Source: Sanguinoderma infundibulare (taxonomy: Eukaryota > Basidiomycota > Agaricomycetes > Polyporales > Polyporaceae). Taken from it: a DNA stretch of 64,000 nucleotides. The notes under the pieces were generated by a model. That model was not told the origin of the DNA and searched no databases. It saw nothing but the letters and a program-made list of their open reading frames with translations. The DNA lies in assembly GCA_032821775.1 (NCBI GenBank), contig JAVLRN010000011.1, positions 1,674,001 through 1,738,000 on the forward strand, read 5' to 3'. Below, in pieces: positions 1-11,900 of this stretch; within the stretch, counting starts at the first letter, position 1, and every line of letters starts with the position of its first letter. A program made the translations under genes and the position numbers.

Positions 1-1248
1 TACACCCACGTCGACCGCTATTTTCGGTTCCATCGATTCATCCTCATCTTCTTTGGACCTAAACTCGAAAGCTTCGAAAGCCACTGTGCTGTCTTTTCTT
101 CCAAGGTCCAGCAGGAGAATCAAGACGACTATGAGTATATGCTAACGCAGCTGCAAGAAACAGTCCCTCGGCTCTTGGGCTTGAGGCTGTGTGTCAATGA
201 CTATGGGTCAGAGTGGACGCCCCGCGTAGCTGCTGCTGTCTCTGTCTTGCTTTGCAACTTCAAACATCTCATCAGCATCCGAACCGGTTGGCTACCCATC
301 GCTACCGATGCCCTCACACAGCTCGCCTCGCTCCGGTCCTTGCGATCCCTGGAGATCAGGCTCGACGACGCGGTGACCGATGAGCATCTTGGCGCTGCGC
401 TTCAAGCAAACGGAGACGGCTCGTGCTTCGCGAGTCTTCAGGAAGCTTGCCTTTACCATGCTTCAAGCCTGACCGTCCTGTCGACCTCCATACGACACAT
501 CGCTTCAGGCCTTCTCGAAGATATCCGTGTCAAGGTCTTCGCCCGCAAGTCACAAATGGACGTGAATTTGGAGCACATCATCGACATCCTCGCCTGCCTG
601 GTCTCGCGCAACGATAGCGAGCGAATCAAGACCGTCGTCCTCGATGTGCAAGCCGATTGCGCCGACCGGGCATTTCTGGAGGAACAACACCTGGAGCCCT
701 TCTTCGCACTCAGGAACCTCACGCACCTCGCGCTCGACATTCAGCGGCCGCTTGACATCAATGACGCTACCCTCCGACGCGTTGCCGATTCGTGGCCAAA
801 CATGCGCGTCCTGGAGCTCGGCCCGGATCCCCTCCTTGAAACATCTTCGAATGTCATGATCTCTGGGCTGGGCCATCTCTTATACGGGTGCTCCGATCTT
901 CTGTCCTTCGGTCTGACCTTCGACGCTGATGTCGGATGTCTCGCTCACGCTTTTCTTGAGTATCGCCCTGGTCTCTGGAGTGCCTGCAACAACCTACATG
1001 TGTTGAAGATCGGGCGGTCGCGGATTAGAGAAGTTCATGGGGTCGCGAGCTTCCTTCCGGATCTCTTCCCGGGTCTTTTGCGCATCGACGACGATTTTCG
1101 CGACCGACGTGACTATTGGGGAGGACAGTTATCCGCAGAGGAAGAGGCAGAGCTGCTCGAGGACGAGAGATCCAAAGAGGAATGGCGCACGGTGCTCAAA
1201 ATACTCTTGCCGTGTTTCGTGCGCGTGCGAGAGCAGGAGAGAAAATAG
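1..1248 (+). CDS. F-box/leucine-rich-repeat type protein, C-terminal part (5' end outside window)
   Basis: The frame is open from base 1 to a TAG at 1246-1248, so the first 138 bases before the first visible ATG (139) are probably coding too and the true start lies upstream. About 415 residues are visible. The text alternates short Leu-rich stretches (LRSLEIRL, LTHLALDI, MRVLELG) with less ordered spacers, the irregular LRR layout of the large Agaricomycete F-box protein family, whose F-box would be near the missing N-terminus. The C-terminus is acidic then basic (EEEAELLEDERSKEEW). By family, such proteins are substrate adaptors of SCF ubiquitin ligases. The F-box itself is not seen here, so the assignment rests on overall style. 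No intron is needed in the visible part. Confidence 0.6.
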   Translation, partial: YTHVDRYFRFHRFILIFFGPKLESFESHCAVFSSKVQQENQDDYEYMLTQLQETVPRLLGLRLCVNDYGSEWTPRVAAAVSVLLCNFKHLISIRTGWLPIATDALTQLASLRSLRSLEIRLDDAVTDEHLGAALQANGDGSCFASLQEACLYHASSLTVLSTSIRHIASGLLEDIRVKVFARKSQMDVNLEHIIDILACLVSRNDSERIKTVVLDVQADCADRAFLEEQHLEPFFALRNLTHLALDIQRPLDINDATLRRVADSWPNMRVLELGPDPLLETSSNVMISGLGHLLYGCSDLLSFGLTFDADVGCLAHAFLEYRPGLWSACNNLHVLKIGRSRIREVHGVASFLPDLFPGLLRIDDDFRDRRDYWGGQLSAEEEAELLEDERSKEEWRTVLKILLPCFVRVREQERK

Positions 1249-2901
1249 GCCGAGGCGACTGGAGTCAAGATCAAGTCTCCCGCTCATATCGGGCTCTGAG
1301 CCTTGTTGTATGTGAATGATTATCTGTTATGGTTGGCATAATATTCAAAGCTACTCTACAGAACATCTAGAGCGCCACTAGTACGCTCTAATGATGCTTC
1401 GCGGATTGGTGCGTAACATATCGACATGCCCACTTTTCGCCATCTCATGCGTCTACTCCCACGCTTGGATGCTATCGACGGAAGATTAGTGGAAGGCGCA
1501 TTAATCCGAAAGGACCCGAATGGCTACCTTCAGTCCACGACGCCGTGCAGTTTCCGAATGACTGGGCACCATTTTCTGCATTGTCCACTATCGTCTAGCA
1601 TATTCGTTCGGCATGCCTTGGTGCCATCCTCATTCTCGACATATGGCAGGTCATCCTGTCTGCCGTCTCTGTCTCGTCGCTTTCCTCGGCAAGCAGTCGC
1701 AACAGACTGCCTACCGTCATCCACATTCATTTCGACCTTCGCAACCGCTTTTGACCGCCGGGAATGCTGCCAAGCGTCGTCCGGGTCCGGAAACCTGGAA
1801 CGTGCGCTGCGTCTCCCTTCCACCGTCTTCCCTCGGGCCATGGTAACGACGGAATTTGAAAGCTTGGGGTTCTCGATTCCTGTGTACCGCTGGATGCGTT
1901 CGAGAACGAAACCTGGAGCCTTCTCTCGCGATGACGCCTCAGCGAGTCTCAGATGCGACACTGAACATCCGCGTCCTCGATAGCCGGCCGACCGACACTA
2001 CTTGCGAAGGCGAAGGGAATCACGCTCGCCGGCCCGATCCCCCTCACATACATGTGCCGCCACGCGAGATCCTGGGACTTAGCTTCGCACTCGACACGAG
2101 GATATCGCGGTCCCCGTCGAGTCGCGCCGGCGTCGGAGACGCGGTGCGCCCGCTGGAGTCATGCTCATCTCGAAGGGGTCGCGGCACACAACGCCAATCT
2201 GGCCGTTATCTTTCTGGCTGTTGGAACGCGCATGTTTGGATATTCTTTACCCGGATCCGAGTCCCGCAGCCTGGACAACGAGCGTGAGCTTGGGAACGTT
2301 TGTGCACGTCCATACACGAGTCCGGATAATCAACGTTAATCAACGCCTACCAAGGCAGCGAGAACTACTCGCACTGGCTCGAGTACGACACAGGAAATAA
2401 GTCCTCAGGCCTCTGGCCTCCTCACTCTGCTTGAGAGTCACGGCGATAGGTTCATGTTCGCAACGTTGGTGTCGAGGCAGCTCGCACCAAATACCCATGT
2501 CTTTATCATCAACGCCTCGACGGTCTCGCGCATGCTGTTGACGAGCGCGACGTGTAACCCTCGACCGACTCTAAGGAAAGTTTGCGATAAAAAAACTCAC
2601 AGAAGCCGCCCCATGGAGCAGCGGCTCTCCCACTGGGGAAATTGGGCACGGTCCGGTGACCCACGTCCCAAGATAACAGGCTCTCGAGCTCCACCCCCCA
2701 GCGCCTTGCCCGTGCATGGTGTACCCAAGCCTCGAGGGCACAGGGCGTGTGCCGTACATGCCATTTGCCCACACTCAGGCTCTGCGGTAGCTACCGGCTG
2801 GTGCCCATCTCGTCTGTACCCGTGCCGGCATCAGTACCGTTCAGTGGAGGAGGAGTCCCGCGCGGCCCTGAAGCTTGTACAGGTGCTTGCGTCCCCCCGC
2901 C
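1249..2901. other. Intergenic stretch with no supportable gene
   Basis: Several overlapping short frames occur on both strands (for example 1426-1983 and 1856-2287 on +), but none continues through plausible splice sites or resembles a family I know. Fragments around 2040-2400 look faintly protein-like in shifting frames, which would fit an old gene remnant. I cannot name it. Confidence 0.4.
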
Positions 2902-4540
2902 ATGTTCCTCGGCCCAGCAGCGCTGCTCGCTCTCGGAGTCGAACTCCTTGCGTTCGCCGCGGCGCTCGTCGGAGCCTCAGCTGCTCAGCCGTCCCCATCG
3001 GTAGTCCAAGTACCTCCTCAGGCCTCGCAACATGCGCACCCGTCCGTCCGGCTAGGCAGCCTCGCGAAGCGGTGCAGCTTCCAGCTCGGGAAGACGAGCT
3101 TCGACCTGTGCCCGATCGTCGAGGGGAACGAGGGCGGGTGGACGGTCCAGTTCGAGCGGCGGACGCCGCCGACGGTCACGAAGACGTCGTACAGGATCGA
3201 CCTGCGGGCGCCGCTCAAGCGGGACGCGAACTTGCCGCGGGAGGAACAGGTCAGTGCGGGTGTCTTTCGGATTCTGGATCCTCATTCTCGTCGAATTCGG
3301 CGAGGGTGCCGGGGATGGAGGCGACTGGGGTGTGCATTGCCTACAGTGCGCGATCACCGTCTAGCTCGTGTCCATGGTTCATGAACGTTGTTCGTGGAAT
3401 TGGGGGGAAGGATGGACGCAGCGCTACTGCTGCGTCAGGGTTCTGTGCGCAGGGCGCGGAATTGCAGTCTTCCATGGCATGGCTGCGGCGAGAACACCAA
3501 ACTTATCCGAGAATTTGTTTCGGCAGTGCCCGGAGGGGACGTGGATATGCCAAACCAGTACGTCCGTTGCAGCCAGCTGGCACATAACGCTCACAAACGA
3601 GTCGTCGCAGTCTCAAACCGTCGGCCGCGCCACGAAGACGAGGAGCCGCACGTGCTCCAGGTCGTTCCTGTCGCGGGTGCGATGCACCTCCCCAACGTGA
3701 CCCGCTACCGCCCTGGGGTGAACGCTACCGCGCAGCTCACGCCTGCGCGCGAAGATGCAAACGGTGAACGGTTTCCGTACATGTCGCACCCGTATAATCT
3801 GTATCCATGGGGCTAATGCGGGCCGATCGCGCGCGCAGCAATGGTCTTGCACGTCCGTCTGCACGGCGGACACTACGTGTACGGGGCGCAAAAAGCGGAC
3901 TTCCAGTTTCTGTGTGACAGAAGCGTCGACGAGGTAAGGATCTTCGTCGTGTGTGGCGGGTCTTCGCCGCGGCGCGTTATTGATCTTCGCTCGGCTTGCA
4001 CAGCCGTCGACACCGACGTACGCTTGGTCGTGGAACGGGACACACACCTTCCAATGGCGCACGAAGCACGCGTGCGGCACGCAGACGAAGAAGCCCCCGC
4101 CGGCGGATAAGGAGCCGCCACCGCCCTCGGGTGGTGTCGGGGATGAGGACCAGGACGTGCCCCCGCCCGACGACGAGACCGACGGGCAGGACCTCCGCGG
4201 ACACCTCGCGTCTGGCCGCGTGACGCGCACGACGATGATCCTCCTCCTGTCTTCCTTGACTGCGTTCGTCACCATCGCGTACCTCGCATGGCGGCCCCCA
4301 GTGCGCATGCAGCAGTATTTGGCGAGGTTCGTGAGAGCCCACCCGAAGCTAGTGCGGTTCCGTGTCGGGGAGCGTTTGCTGATGAGGTGGGCGCATGAAG
4401 ACCTGGAGATGGACGAGGGTTATGGGCCGGGGGAGGAGGATACGATGGTGAATTGGAGTGCCGGCGACGAATCGGGGGAGGGAATTCCCCTGAAGCCTTC
4501 GCCGAGGAAGGGGCAGTGGGTGAATTACGGCACGACGTAG
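2902..4540 (+). CDS. Atg27-like / mannose-6-phosphate-receptor-homology type I membrane protein
   Basis: Five exons close in phase: 2902-3249, 3527-3557, 3611-3763, 3839-3933 and 4004-4540, giving 387 aa. The ATG at 2902 follows GCC and opens a signal peptide (FLGPAALLALGVELLAFAAA). The lumenal part has the cysteine spacing of an MRH/Atg27 domain (CSFQLG, FDLCPIVEG, CPEGTWICQT, FQFLCDRSVDE, FQWRTKHAC). A Pro/Asp-rich linker leads to one membrane span (TTMILLLSSLTAFVTIAYLA), then a cytosolic tail ending QWVNYGTT. Atg27 family members cycle between Golgi, endosome and vacuole and help deliver Atg9 membrane. A cation-dependent mannose-phosphate receptor role is the alternative. The gene converges on ATG12, with about 400 bp between the stops. 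Confidence 0.8.
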
Positions 4541-4944
4541 AGTTGGCTTTGCCGGATGGCAAAATAGGCAATGCGGATGGGCTCATACTTCATTGCAACC
4601 TGTATTCCTGGATGTATTCTGCTGTAGATAGATGCTAGCTGTCGGTCAACAGACGAGTTACGGTCATGGTTCGGTGTTGTTGTATACCTGTTGTATGCGT
4701 AGTGGTCAATGTATACTAGAAGGCAGCACCTCGCGATGGTTGTTCGGCTTTCTCGGACGCGCTCGAAATAGTTGGCGTAGGAAGACGTGGCTTACTCACG
4801 ATGTTATACACGAGCGATGCTGCGATGCGCTGCAGACACAAGCAATGCTCATGTTACAGATGAACTTCCAAAGCATGACTGCTACGGCTGTACAGTACAG
4901 ATAGAACGACGACGACGGGAAACCAGCGAAGGGAATGAGGGCGA

Positions 4945-5656
4945 TCAACCCCAGGCTGCGGTGGTGCTGCGATTGACGGACGGTCAGCGTACGAGTAAGG
5001 ATGGGAATAGGGCGGACATGCCTGTAGTTGACTATTAGGTGACCCTCGGTCGAGAATGACTGGGAGCAAATCTATTCAGAGACTGATCCAGTTAGGCAAC
5101 TGCTGGCGCACGGACAGACCTTGAACAGATTCGCAACAGTATCATCCGGTGCAGGTGAGAATGCGAGGTTGATGTACGTGAACTACCATGTGGCGGCAAG
5201 GTGAGAACCTTCCTAGTCGAGCAGAGGGGAGGGGGGACATAACGATGGCAAAAGAAGGCAACGCACCAGAGGGTCGCCCTGTTTCCATCCGAGCTCCTTC
5301 CTCAAGAACTGGATGACGGCCTGGAACCGGTTTGAGGCAGTAATCTTGTAGAAGTTCTGCTTCATGATCGGCGCGTTTCCGACCGCCTTGAACCGGACGA
5401 CAACTGCGGTATGGCAGACGGAGAATGCGAATAATGAGATGGGGATGCCGAGACGCAGATGAGGTGAACAGGTGAGGACAACGAGAAGATGTTAGCATCT
5501 ACCTGAGCTCAAGAGCGATTACGACGGACCTTTGTTTGCATCCTTCTTCTTGTAGGACTCGAGCGCCTCCTGGGCCTCCTGCATGATGTTACCGCCGTCG
5601 AGCGAGGTCCATGCTGAGGGAAGCGTGCGTGTGTTGGGCTCTGGGCTGCCCGCCAT
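4945..5656 (-). CDS. ATG12: Ubiquitin-like autophagy protein Atg12
   Basis: Spliced on the minus strand. Exons from the 3' end are 4966-4945, 5059-5022, 5182-5120, 5403-5267 and a first exon ending at 5530. All phases close. The product carries the Atg12 core: [65 protein letters not shown], and the invariant C-terminal glycine in STTAAWG. That glycine is activated by Atg7 and Atg10 and joined to Atg5, and the conjugate promotes Atg8 lipidation. The first in-frame ATG is at 5656. An ATG at 5829 opens another frame with a plausible acidic N-terminus but would need an intron I cannot place, so the start is uncertain. The last intron (5021-4967) uses a GC donor. Confidence 0.88.
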
Positions 5657-6464
5657 GTCCGCGGTGACCGTCCTGTCCTGCGCCCGTCGGCGCCTGCAGG
5701 CCGCTGAAAGACGCCGGGCGCGGGTCGATTTGGAGCCCGATCTGGCGCGACTCCGGGGCTGGTTCGATCCGCGAAGCCGGACTTGGCAGTGCGCTCCGAG
5801 TCGGAGGCAGCCTTGTCCTCGTCTGCCAATGACGACCTCTTCTCCGCCGTTGCCGCGTCTTTTGATACAGTAAGTAAGGAATGCGTTCGCCATGATTTCT
5901 CAATTGCTTACTACACACCTCGCCTCTTCAGACATTCGCACCATGCGCCACTTGTCACGGTCATCGGTTCCGCAGCAATGCCAGAGTAGAAAACCGGATC
6001 TTTGCACTCCCCGGAGCAGTGCAAACGACAGCCTAGGCGTCGTCCTCAAGGCTCGAATAAGCACACACCAATGCCAATCTCTCGCTCGGGCTTGGCCCTT
6101 GTAGGCCCTTGTACGGCGTATGTCGGCATCGCGGACTTAGATTCGCGGCCTCGAGGGCTCCAATGCGGCCCATGTGCATCCCCGTCCACAAATTGCTTCC
6201 GTATCTTTCCCTCCGGACCTGTTCCATTCCCTAATGGGACGTAGCGCGCGAGGGGCAGTGGAGCTTCGACTGGCGACCGACCCACATCGAAGATTTCGGC
6301 CCACAGATCTCTAGTTGGCTGGAATCGCCATGGATCACTTGCGACGACGACTTCGAGCACCGCCATCGCCATCCCACCAGCCAGGATGACAGGCCCGCGT
6401 CCGGAGCGGGCAAGTTTTCTCCCAGGATAAGGTACGTTAACAATAAAAACAAAGGGATGCACAG
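5657..6464. other. Intergenic region between divergent ATG12 and DUF6533-type gene
   Basis: It should contain the ATG12 promoter or N-terminal coding sequence and the promoter of the next gene. A 157-codon minus frame (6519-6046) overlaps the first exon of the next gene and shows no recognisable motif, so I do not call it. Confidence 0.4.
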
Positions 6465-8479
6465 ATGGATCGATCCACCTATTCCCCTCCGCTCCGTCCT
6501 CGACAGATTGCTTCTGCACTTGCAGCGGGGTCGGTCAATGACTGGCAGTCCACTCTGGCGATGTCCGCCGCTGCCTTACAACTGCCCTTCGACGAGCCTC
6601 TGGTCACGCTTGTTTCTCATGCTGCTGCAGTCAAGTACGTCGGGCGCGTATTCGTCCTAGCGTGGGTACTAATTCAGTCTCTTCCAACAGGCTCCTGACT
6701 CGTGAGTTTCCGCATCGACGCCTGGGTGACATTCGCTGGCCCTAACAACCCGTGTTCAGTCGTCGGGTTTACCGCCCTTGTTTACGACCACTTCGTCACC
6801 GTACGTCCGGTCTGCAGCCCATTCGCCTCCTCTCGCGTTAAGCTCACATCACTTTCATAGCTTCCCGATGAGGTGCGCATACAACGTTCAAGCAGCATGC
6901 GCAGTTTTTTCAACCTTTCCATAGATCACTTTGATTTGGCGGGCCCGCAAGGGGGTCGTTTCCACCATCTTTCTATTGGTACGTGCAAACGTTTCGTAGC
7001 GGCTTACACCGCTGACTCGCCACCAACATAGAACCGATACATTGTGTGAGTTGCGGAGGGTTTGCGTCTGGTCCGTTACCGATAGAGTATTTTCAGCCCC
7101 ACCATGCTGGCTCTGGACATCTACGGTGCGTGGATCCTGATCTCAGCATCCCACAAGCGCTCACGCCTCAACAGAGACGTTCGGAAACGCTGCTGCATCT
7201 ATCACGGTATCTATCGTCTATCGCCCGGAGTAGTTGCCGTTTTCTAAATCCCGGGCAGTTCTGCAAGGTCTGGACGATAGTACAGAGCTACTTGACAATT
7301 GTGTCGTACATCTCCATCCACGGTACGTCCAGTAACATTGCTATTCGCTGCTCCCCCCTCGTTTCCCCCGCACTGCCCTTCCCGAACTTCGCTAATATCG
7401 TCGCCGCTTGCGTCAGCCATCGTTGCATGGCGAGTGTACGCCATCTACAACGGCCAACGCTGGGTGTCCAGGCTCCTGTGGATCGCGGGTTTCCTCAACT
7501 TCGCCATCGCCGCGGGCATCACCACAGCATCCCTGATACCCATTATTAGTGCGTATTCCAGACATGCCCGCCGTGTGTTATTGTCTCTCTTGACTGACAT
7601 CCGCGACCGCCATAGCGAACCTTCGTCCTTTCTACCATGCGTGTGTCGGAAGTGTACGTAGCGTGACGCTTGGGTCGTGAGTGCCTATCTGACATTAATT
7701 GGTACCGATATTCTAGGTCCCCAATTACATCTGGTCGATCTGGCTTCCAAGGTGGGTCAGAGTTCGACACCTCCGCATGACGACAGGCTCACTGGCGCTT
7801 TGAAACAGCATCGTTTTCGAGACACTCCTTTTCGGGCTTACCATCAATGCCATGTTTCGCGAAGGGCGCCGTCGCTCTTTGAGCGCCCTTTCCCTCCTTC
7901 TCTATCGTGATGGTCGGTGATTCTCATCTGAAACCCCTGCCCTTCCATACTTATCACACATGCTTGTTGTTTGTTTAGGAATGTTGTACTTTGTCGTTGT
8001 AACATGTGTGTCGTTTTGGCTCCTACCCGTAGTCGTCACAGCTGACCCAATACTCCTATTGCAGTTTGCTCTCTCTTCTCTTTGATGGTGTGGGCCCTCG
8101 CAGGCCCCGACCTCCTTGGTCTCGCGCGATAGTAAGTATCAATCCCTATCTCTGACATTTATCCTCTCCCGATTTGACCCACACCGTTTCTAGCTTTGCG
8201 TTCGCGGTGGTGAACATCGCCGCCTCGCGGCTCGTCCTCAACCTCAAGGCGTACGCCGCCGCCCGGAGAGGCGACTCCGACCTCGACTGGGACGAACCCG
8301 TTCGATCCCCGTTGCAAGCGGCCCCACTCGACGCCCCGTACGTGATGGTTACGACCCCGATCCTCACCGCGGCAACGGACGAGGAGGGGTCGGGGTCTTT
8401 CCACCGCCTCAGCTCGCTGGACTTGGAGATGTACGTGATCGAGCGGGATTGCCAGCAGCTGGGCACGCGGTTGCGATAG
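6465..8479 (+). CDS. DUF6533-type multi-pass membrane protein (16 exons)
   Basis: The ATG at 6465 starts exon 1 (to 6634). It is followed by very short exons 6691-6701, 6760-6800, 6861-6872, 6925-6978, 7032-7045 and 7097-7125, then longer ones, ending at the TAG 8477-8479. Spliced text reads VGFTALVYDHFVT, LPDE, ITLIWRARKG, NRYIV, the classic opening of the DUF6533 family of Agaricomycetes. It continues through further hydrophobic spans (FCKVWTIVQSYLTIVSY, AIVAWRVYAIYNGQRW, WIAGFLNFAIAAGI, IVFETLLFGLTINAM, GMLYFVVVT, FAFAVVNIAASRLVLNL). About seven spans and a cytosolic tail of some 80 residues give a GPCR-like topology, but no ligand or function is established for the family. Exons of 11, 12 and 14 nt make automated annotation of this gene unreliable. 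Confidence 0.85.
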
Positions 8480-8990
8480 GCGCTTTCTTTGGATTTTGTA
8501 TGGGGGGTTGAGATCGAGGCAAAAGAGGGGCAGACGAGGGATGGGGTAGACAACGTTATTTGTGTATTGCGCACGACACGTATAAGGACTGTATCATTAG
8601 CTCATTGGGTTTCGGCAGAATGTGGGTGACATCGGCGTATGTGGCAAACTTGCGCCCTCTTTGGTGTGCTGTACGGTGACCGTGGCCACCTGCAAGAAGG
8701 TCGCCGTATGCACTGGCGGTCCAATCGCCTCTGGTGTTTGGGACCGTGCTGGGTATCGTACGTTGACTCTTAGGGTAAACATGTATTCAAAAATATGCAT
8801 ATGGATGTTTTCGATAACCTTCGTCATCGATCTTGGTCCACGTCGACAGGCGGAATGCTATTCCCACGTGTTTTCCCTTCCTATCTCCATCACCGTCGGC
8901 GTCAGACCGCCGTGTCCATCCGGCTTCTTCTCGTGCTAGTGAAAACTGAGTGAGGCCCGACCATAGCACGAAACGAAGAGACCGCACTAT
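8480..8990. other. Convergent intergenic region
   Basis: It lies between the stop of the DUF6533-type gene and the stop of the first DUF6697-like gene. Only short overlapping frames are present. It presumably holds both 3' untranslated regions. Confidence 0.5.
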
Positions 8991-11900
8991 TCATTTCTCC
9001 CGTCGGGTCGCACACTTGACGGCCGTCTTGCGACGTTTGGCGGGAACAGTTCCGTCGTCGTCTCCCGGGCCCGAGTGGCAGTCAAGAAATCGCGCGTTTT
9101 CCTTTACGAGCTCCCGATAGAACGCAGCGTCGAAGCTTACGCACTGCAGTCGCACGCATGGCAACCGAAATACACCCGCATCGTACATGGCGAGGATTTG
9201 GGAGGCGGACAACAGGGAACCAGATTGATCCTTTTTCAGTGTCAGCTCAGCGTAGGTTTCTCTGAGCTGGGGATTCAGTTGAGCAGGCCATGAGGCATGT
9301 TTTGCATGCGAGAATCGGTAACATACCTTCTGAGGCAATGCGGCCCATTCACATTTATCCAGGGGAATGACGCACATGACATTGTATTGGCCACAGTATA
9401 GAAAGAGCTCGCCTAGACCGACGATGACATGACAGATCTCCTCCTTGTGGAAAAGGTTCTGATCTTGCCCCGGGGCGATGAACATGTACCCGTGCTTTCC
9501 TTGATCTGTAGGGGACCATGGGTGTTCGTTCATGTCCAGACGGATGTACTTGCCCACTGAGTGCTTTCGTCCAAGGTCCGTCTGTGGCTCGGTGCACCTG
9601 AGATCGGGGGTGGTCAAATTACGTGAAGCGTTTCCAAAGTAAAGCAGCTCACGCACTGTACCAGTGTGCCCTTCTGAGCCCCACCTAGGATGCGATCGAT
9701 CGATCGACGAGTGAACACTACCCGTGCATTCTCGCTTGGGTGTAGTTGAGGCGTGAGTTCCGGGAATGCGCTCAGCCTTTGCACTCGATCATGGGGAAGC
9801 GGCGACCGGTGAGCCTCCAAGTCTAATGACAGCTTAGCAGAATGCTCGCGAACAATCTTAAGTCGAGGGCCCGAAGGCTTCAGTGGATCGGCATAGCGCT
9901 TTGTCCTATGCGGGAATGTCCGCTGACTTGAGAAGCTCGCGACCTTGGCCGTCGCTCTGCACAACACGTCAGATGATGTTCGGGAGGTGCCTCATACAGA
10001 GGGCACGCACCTACGACCATCGCGGGCTGCTTGATTGTGTGCTAAGGATAGCTGAGCGACTCAGGTTGATATATCGCGTAATTATGCTACGGACGATGAG
10101 ATGTACTTTACTGGTCTTTTCAGCCTTGAGCTCGGCCTCTATTTCTTTAATGTGCCGTACCGCCATCTCCAGCTTACCAGGGTGGCGTCAGCGATTCCAG
10201 AGCAGGGCAGGAGTAAGTAAATCAACGAGACATACTTGTTGCTCCACACCCTCCCGTTCCTTAGCAGCCAGCCTGTGCACCCTATCGACCTCTATCCCAT
10301 GGCGAGATACGGCCTCATCGTATGTCGTCTCCAACGTCTTTATTTTTGATAATGCCTCGAGCAGCTGGTCAGAACAGCATGCGTCAGCGTGCCTATCATT
10401 TACGGTTTGAAGGCCGGAAGGAAAAGCCACTAACTTGTGACTCCTGTTCTTTCAATCGGGCCTCAGTATCGCGAATGACTCCCTTCAGCCGCTCATTCTC
10501 CTCCGATAGAGCTGCGAAGGTATGGCGTCTTTCCTGGATGACATCCGATCATGGTCATCTCAAGGAAGCACCGGCAGCACTTTGTGTCACTTACTTGTTC
10601 ATGTTCCTTGCAGTTGGCCTCCTGTATCTGCCTGTAGTAGTCCATAACGGTATGCCCATTCCTGTCCTCCTGTGTGGTAGGAGTGGGCTGTGGGGACTGG
10701 GCTATCCGATTTGCCGTCGTAGTAAGTCTTGCAATCTCGTCGTCTCGTTCACGCAGCTTTTCATAAGCGAAGCATCATCAGCTGCGCGTTGGATGATTTC
10801 ATGAAGCGGGACAAACCTTTCTCTCGTATGTCGCTTGGGAGGCGGTGAGGCTCTCTTGCAAGGTACTAATCAATGTCACGAGACATTTGTTTTCCTGAGC
10901 CACAGCACTCTCATCATCATGAGGGCACGACTGAAATACGGATCAGTTCCAGCAGCCTTGGGAAGCATGTAGTAGTAGGAACGTACTGAGACTGCGGGCG
11001 ATGTCAAAAGTGCTGCAGTTTGTCGTAGCATGAGATCAAGCACGTTGTGGAGGGACGACGCGAGCTGCACCGCAAAGCGTGGTTGGCACATATTTAGCTG
11101 GAACGGATATCAGTTCTGTATTATAGGACGGCTGTACTTTGTCGTACGGGGAGGACTTACAGTACGGGTATCAACGTCGTGTTCAGTGGCGATGAATGCG
11201 TTATCCTGAACAATGGTAGATATGTTCCCCACGAGGTCCGAGAGGAAAGTGCCGCTCAGTGTGGATAGAGTCATAGGCGTAGAGGTTTGCTGACAACGGC
11301 ATTAGGATTCTGAGTCATCACAATGCGGCCGCATCCTCGACCCACCTTGTCATTCTCTTCGTCGGGATCACCATGCAGCCAAGTTTGATCATCGAGCGCC
11401 ATCTGCATGGCCTTGGCTTGCAATGTCATGAACTTCGGATCCAATATGGCGAACTAAGCTGAGGTAAGAGCTTCTATTCGCATGTGCTAGAAAGGACGAA
11501 TTGTTCACTTTATGAAGATGCGCGTAACGAGCATGAAGCATCACGCTATCACTAACCACCCTTTCCAGAGTGTCGGCGTGCTGAAGCACAAGGTCCATGT
11601 GCGTATGCTCCTCCTGTGGCATAATGACACGGCCGGTAAGACTCAGGGTCCCGGCTCCTAGCATCCCCAGAGCATACCTCTGATCGCTCAGCGCTTCTAC
11701 TGAGCATCCTTGAATTCGTCGCAATTGCGCAACGGACGTTCTTTACCTGGACATATACCGTTCCCGGATCCATTGCCTGCAGTACGCCTGGACAAGGGAA
11801 CAAGTAGTCGACAAGACGGCAAAAGGAGACCCGAAGTGGCAAAAACTGGTCCCCAGGTGACTCCGCGCTTCTAGCCTTGCCGACCCTGAGAAGTGTGGCG

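Noticed and set aside
1426..2400. Overlapping plus frames after the first F-box/LRR gene
   Set aside because: The text is faintly protein-like but shifts frame repeatedly and matches no family I know. Too weak to call even a pseudogene.
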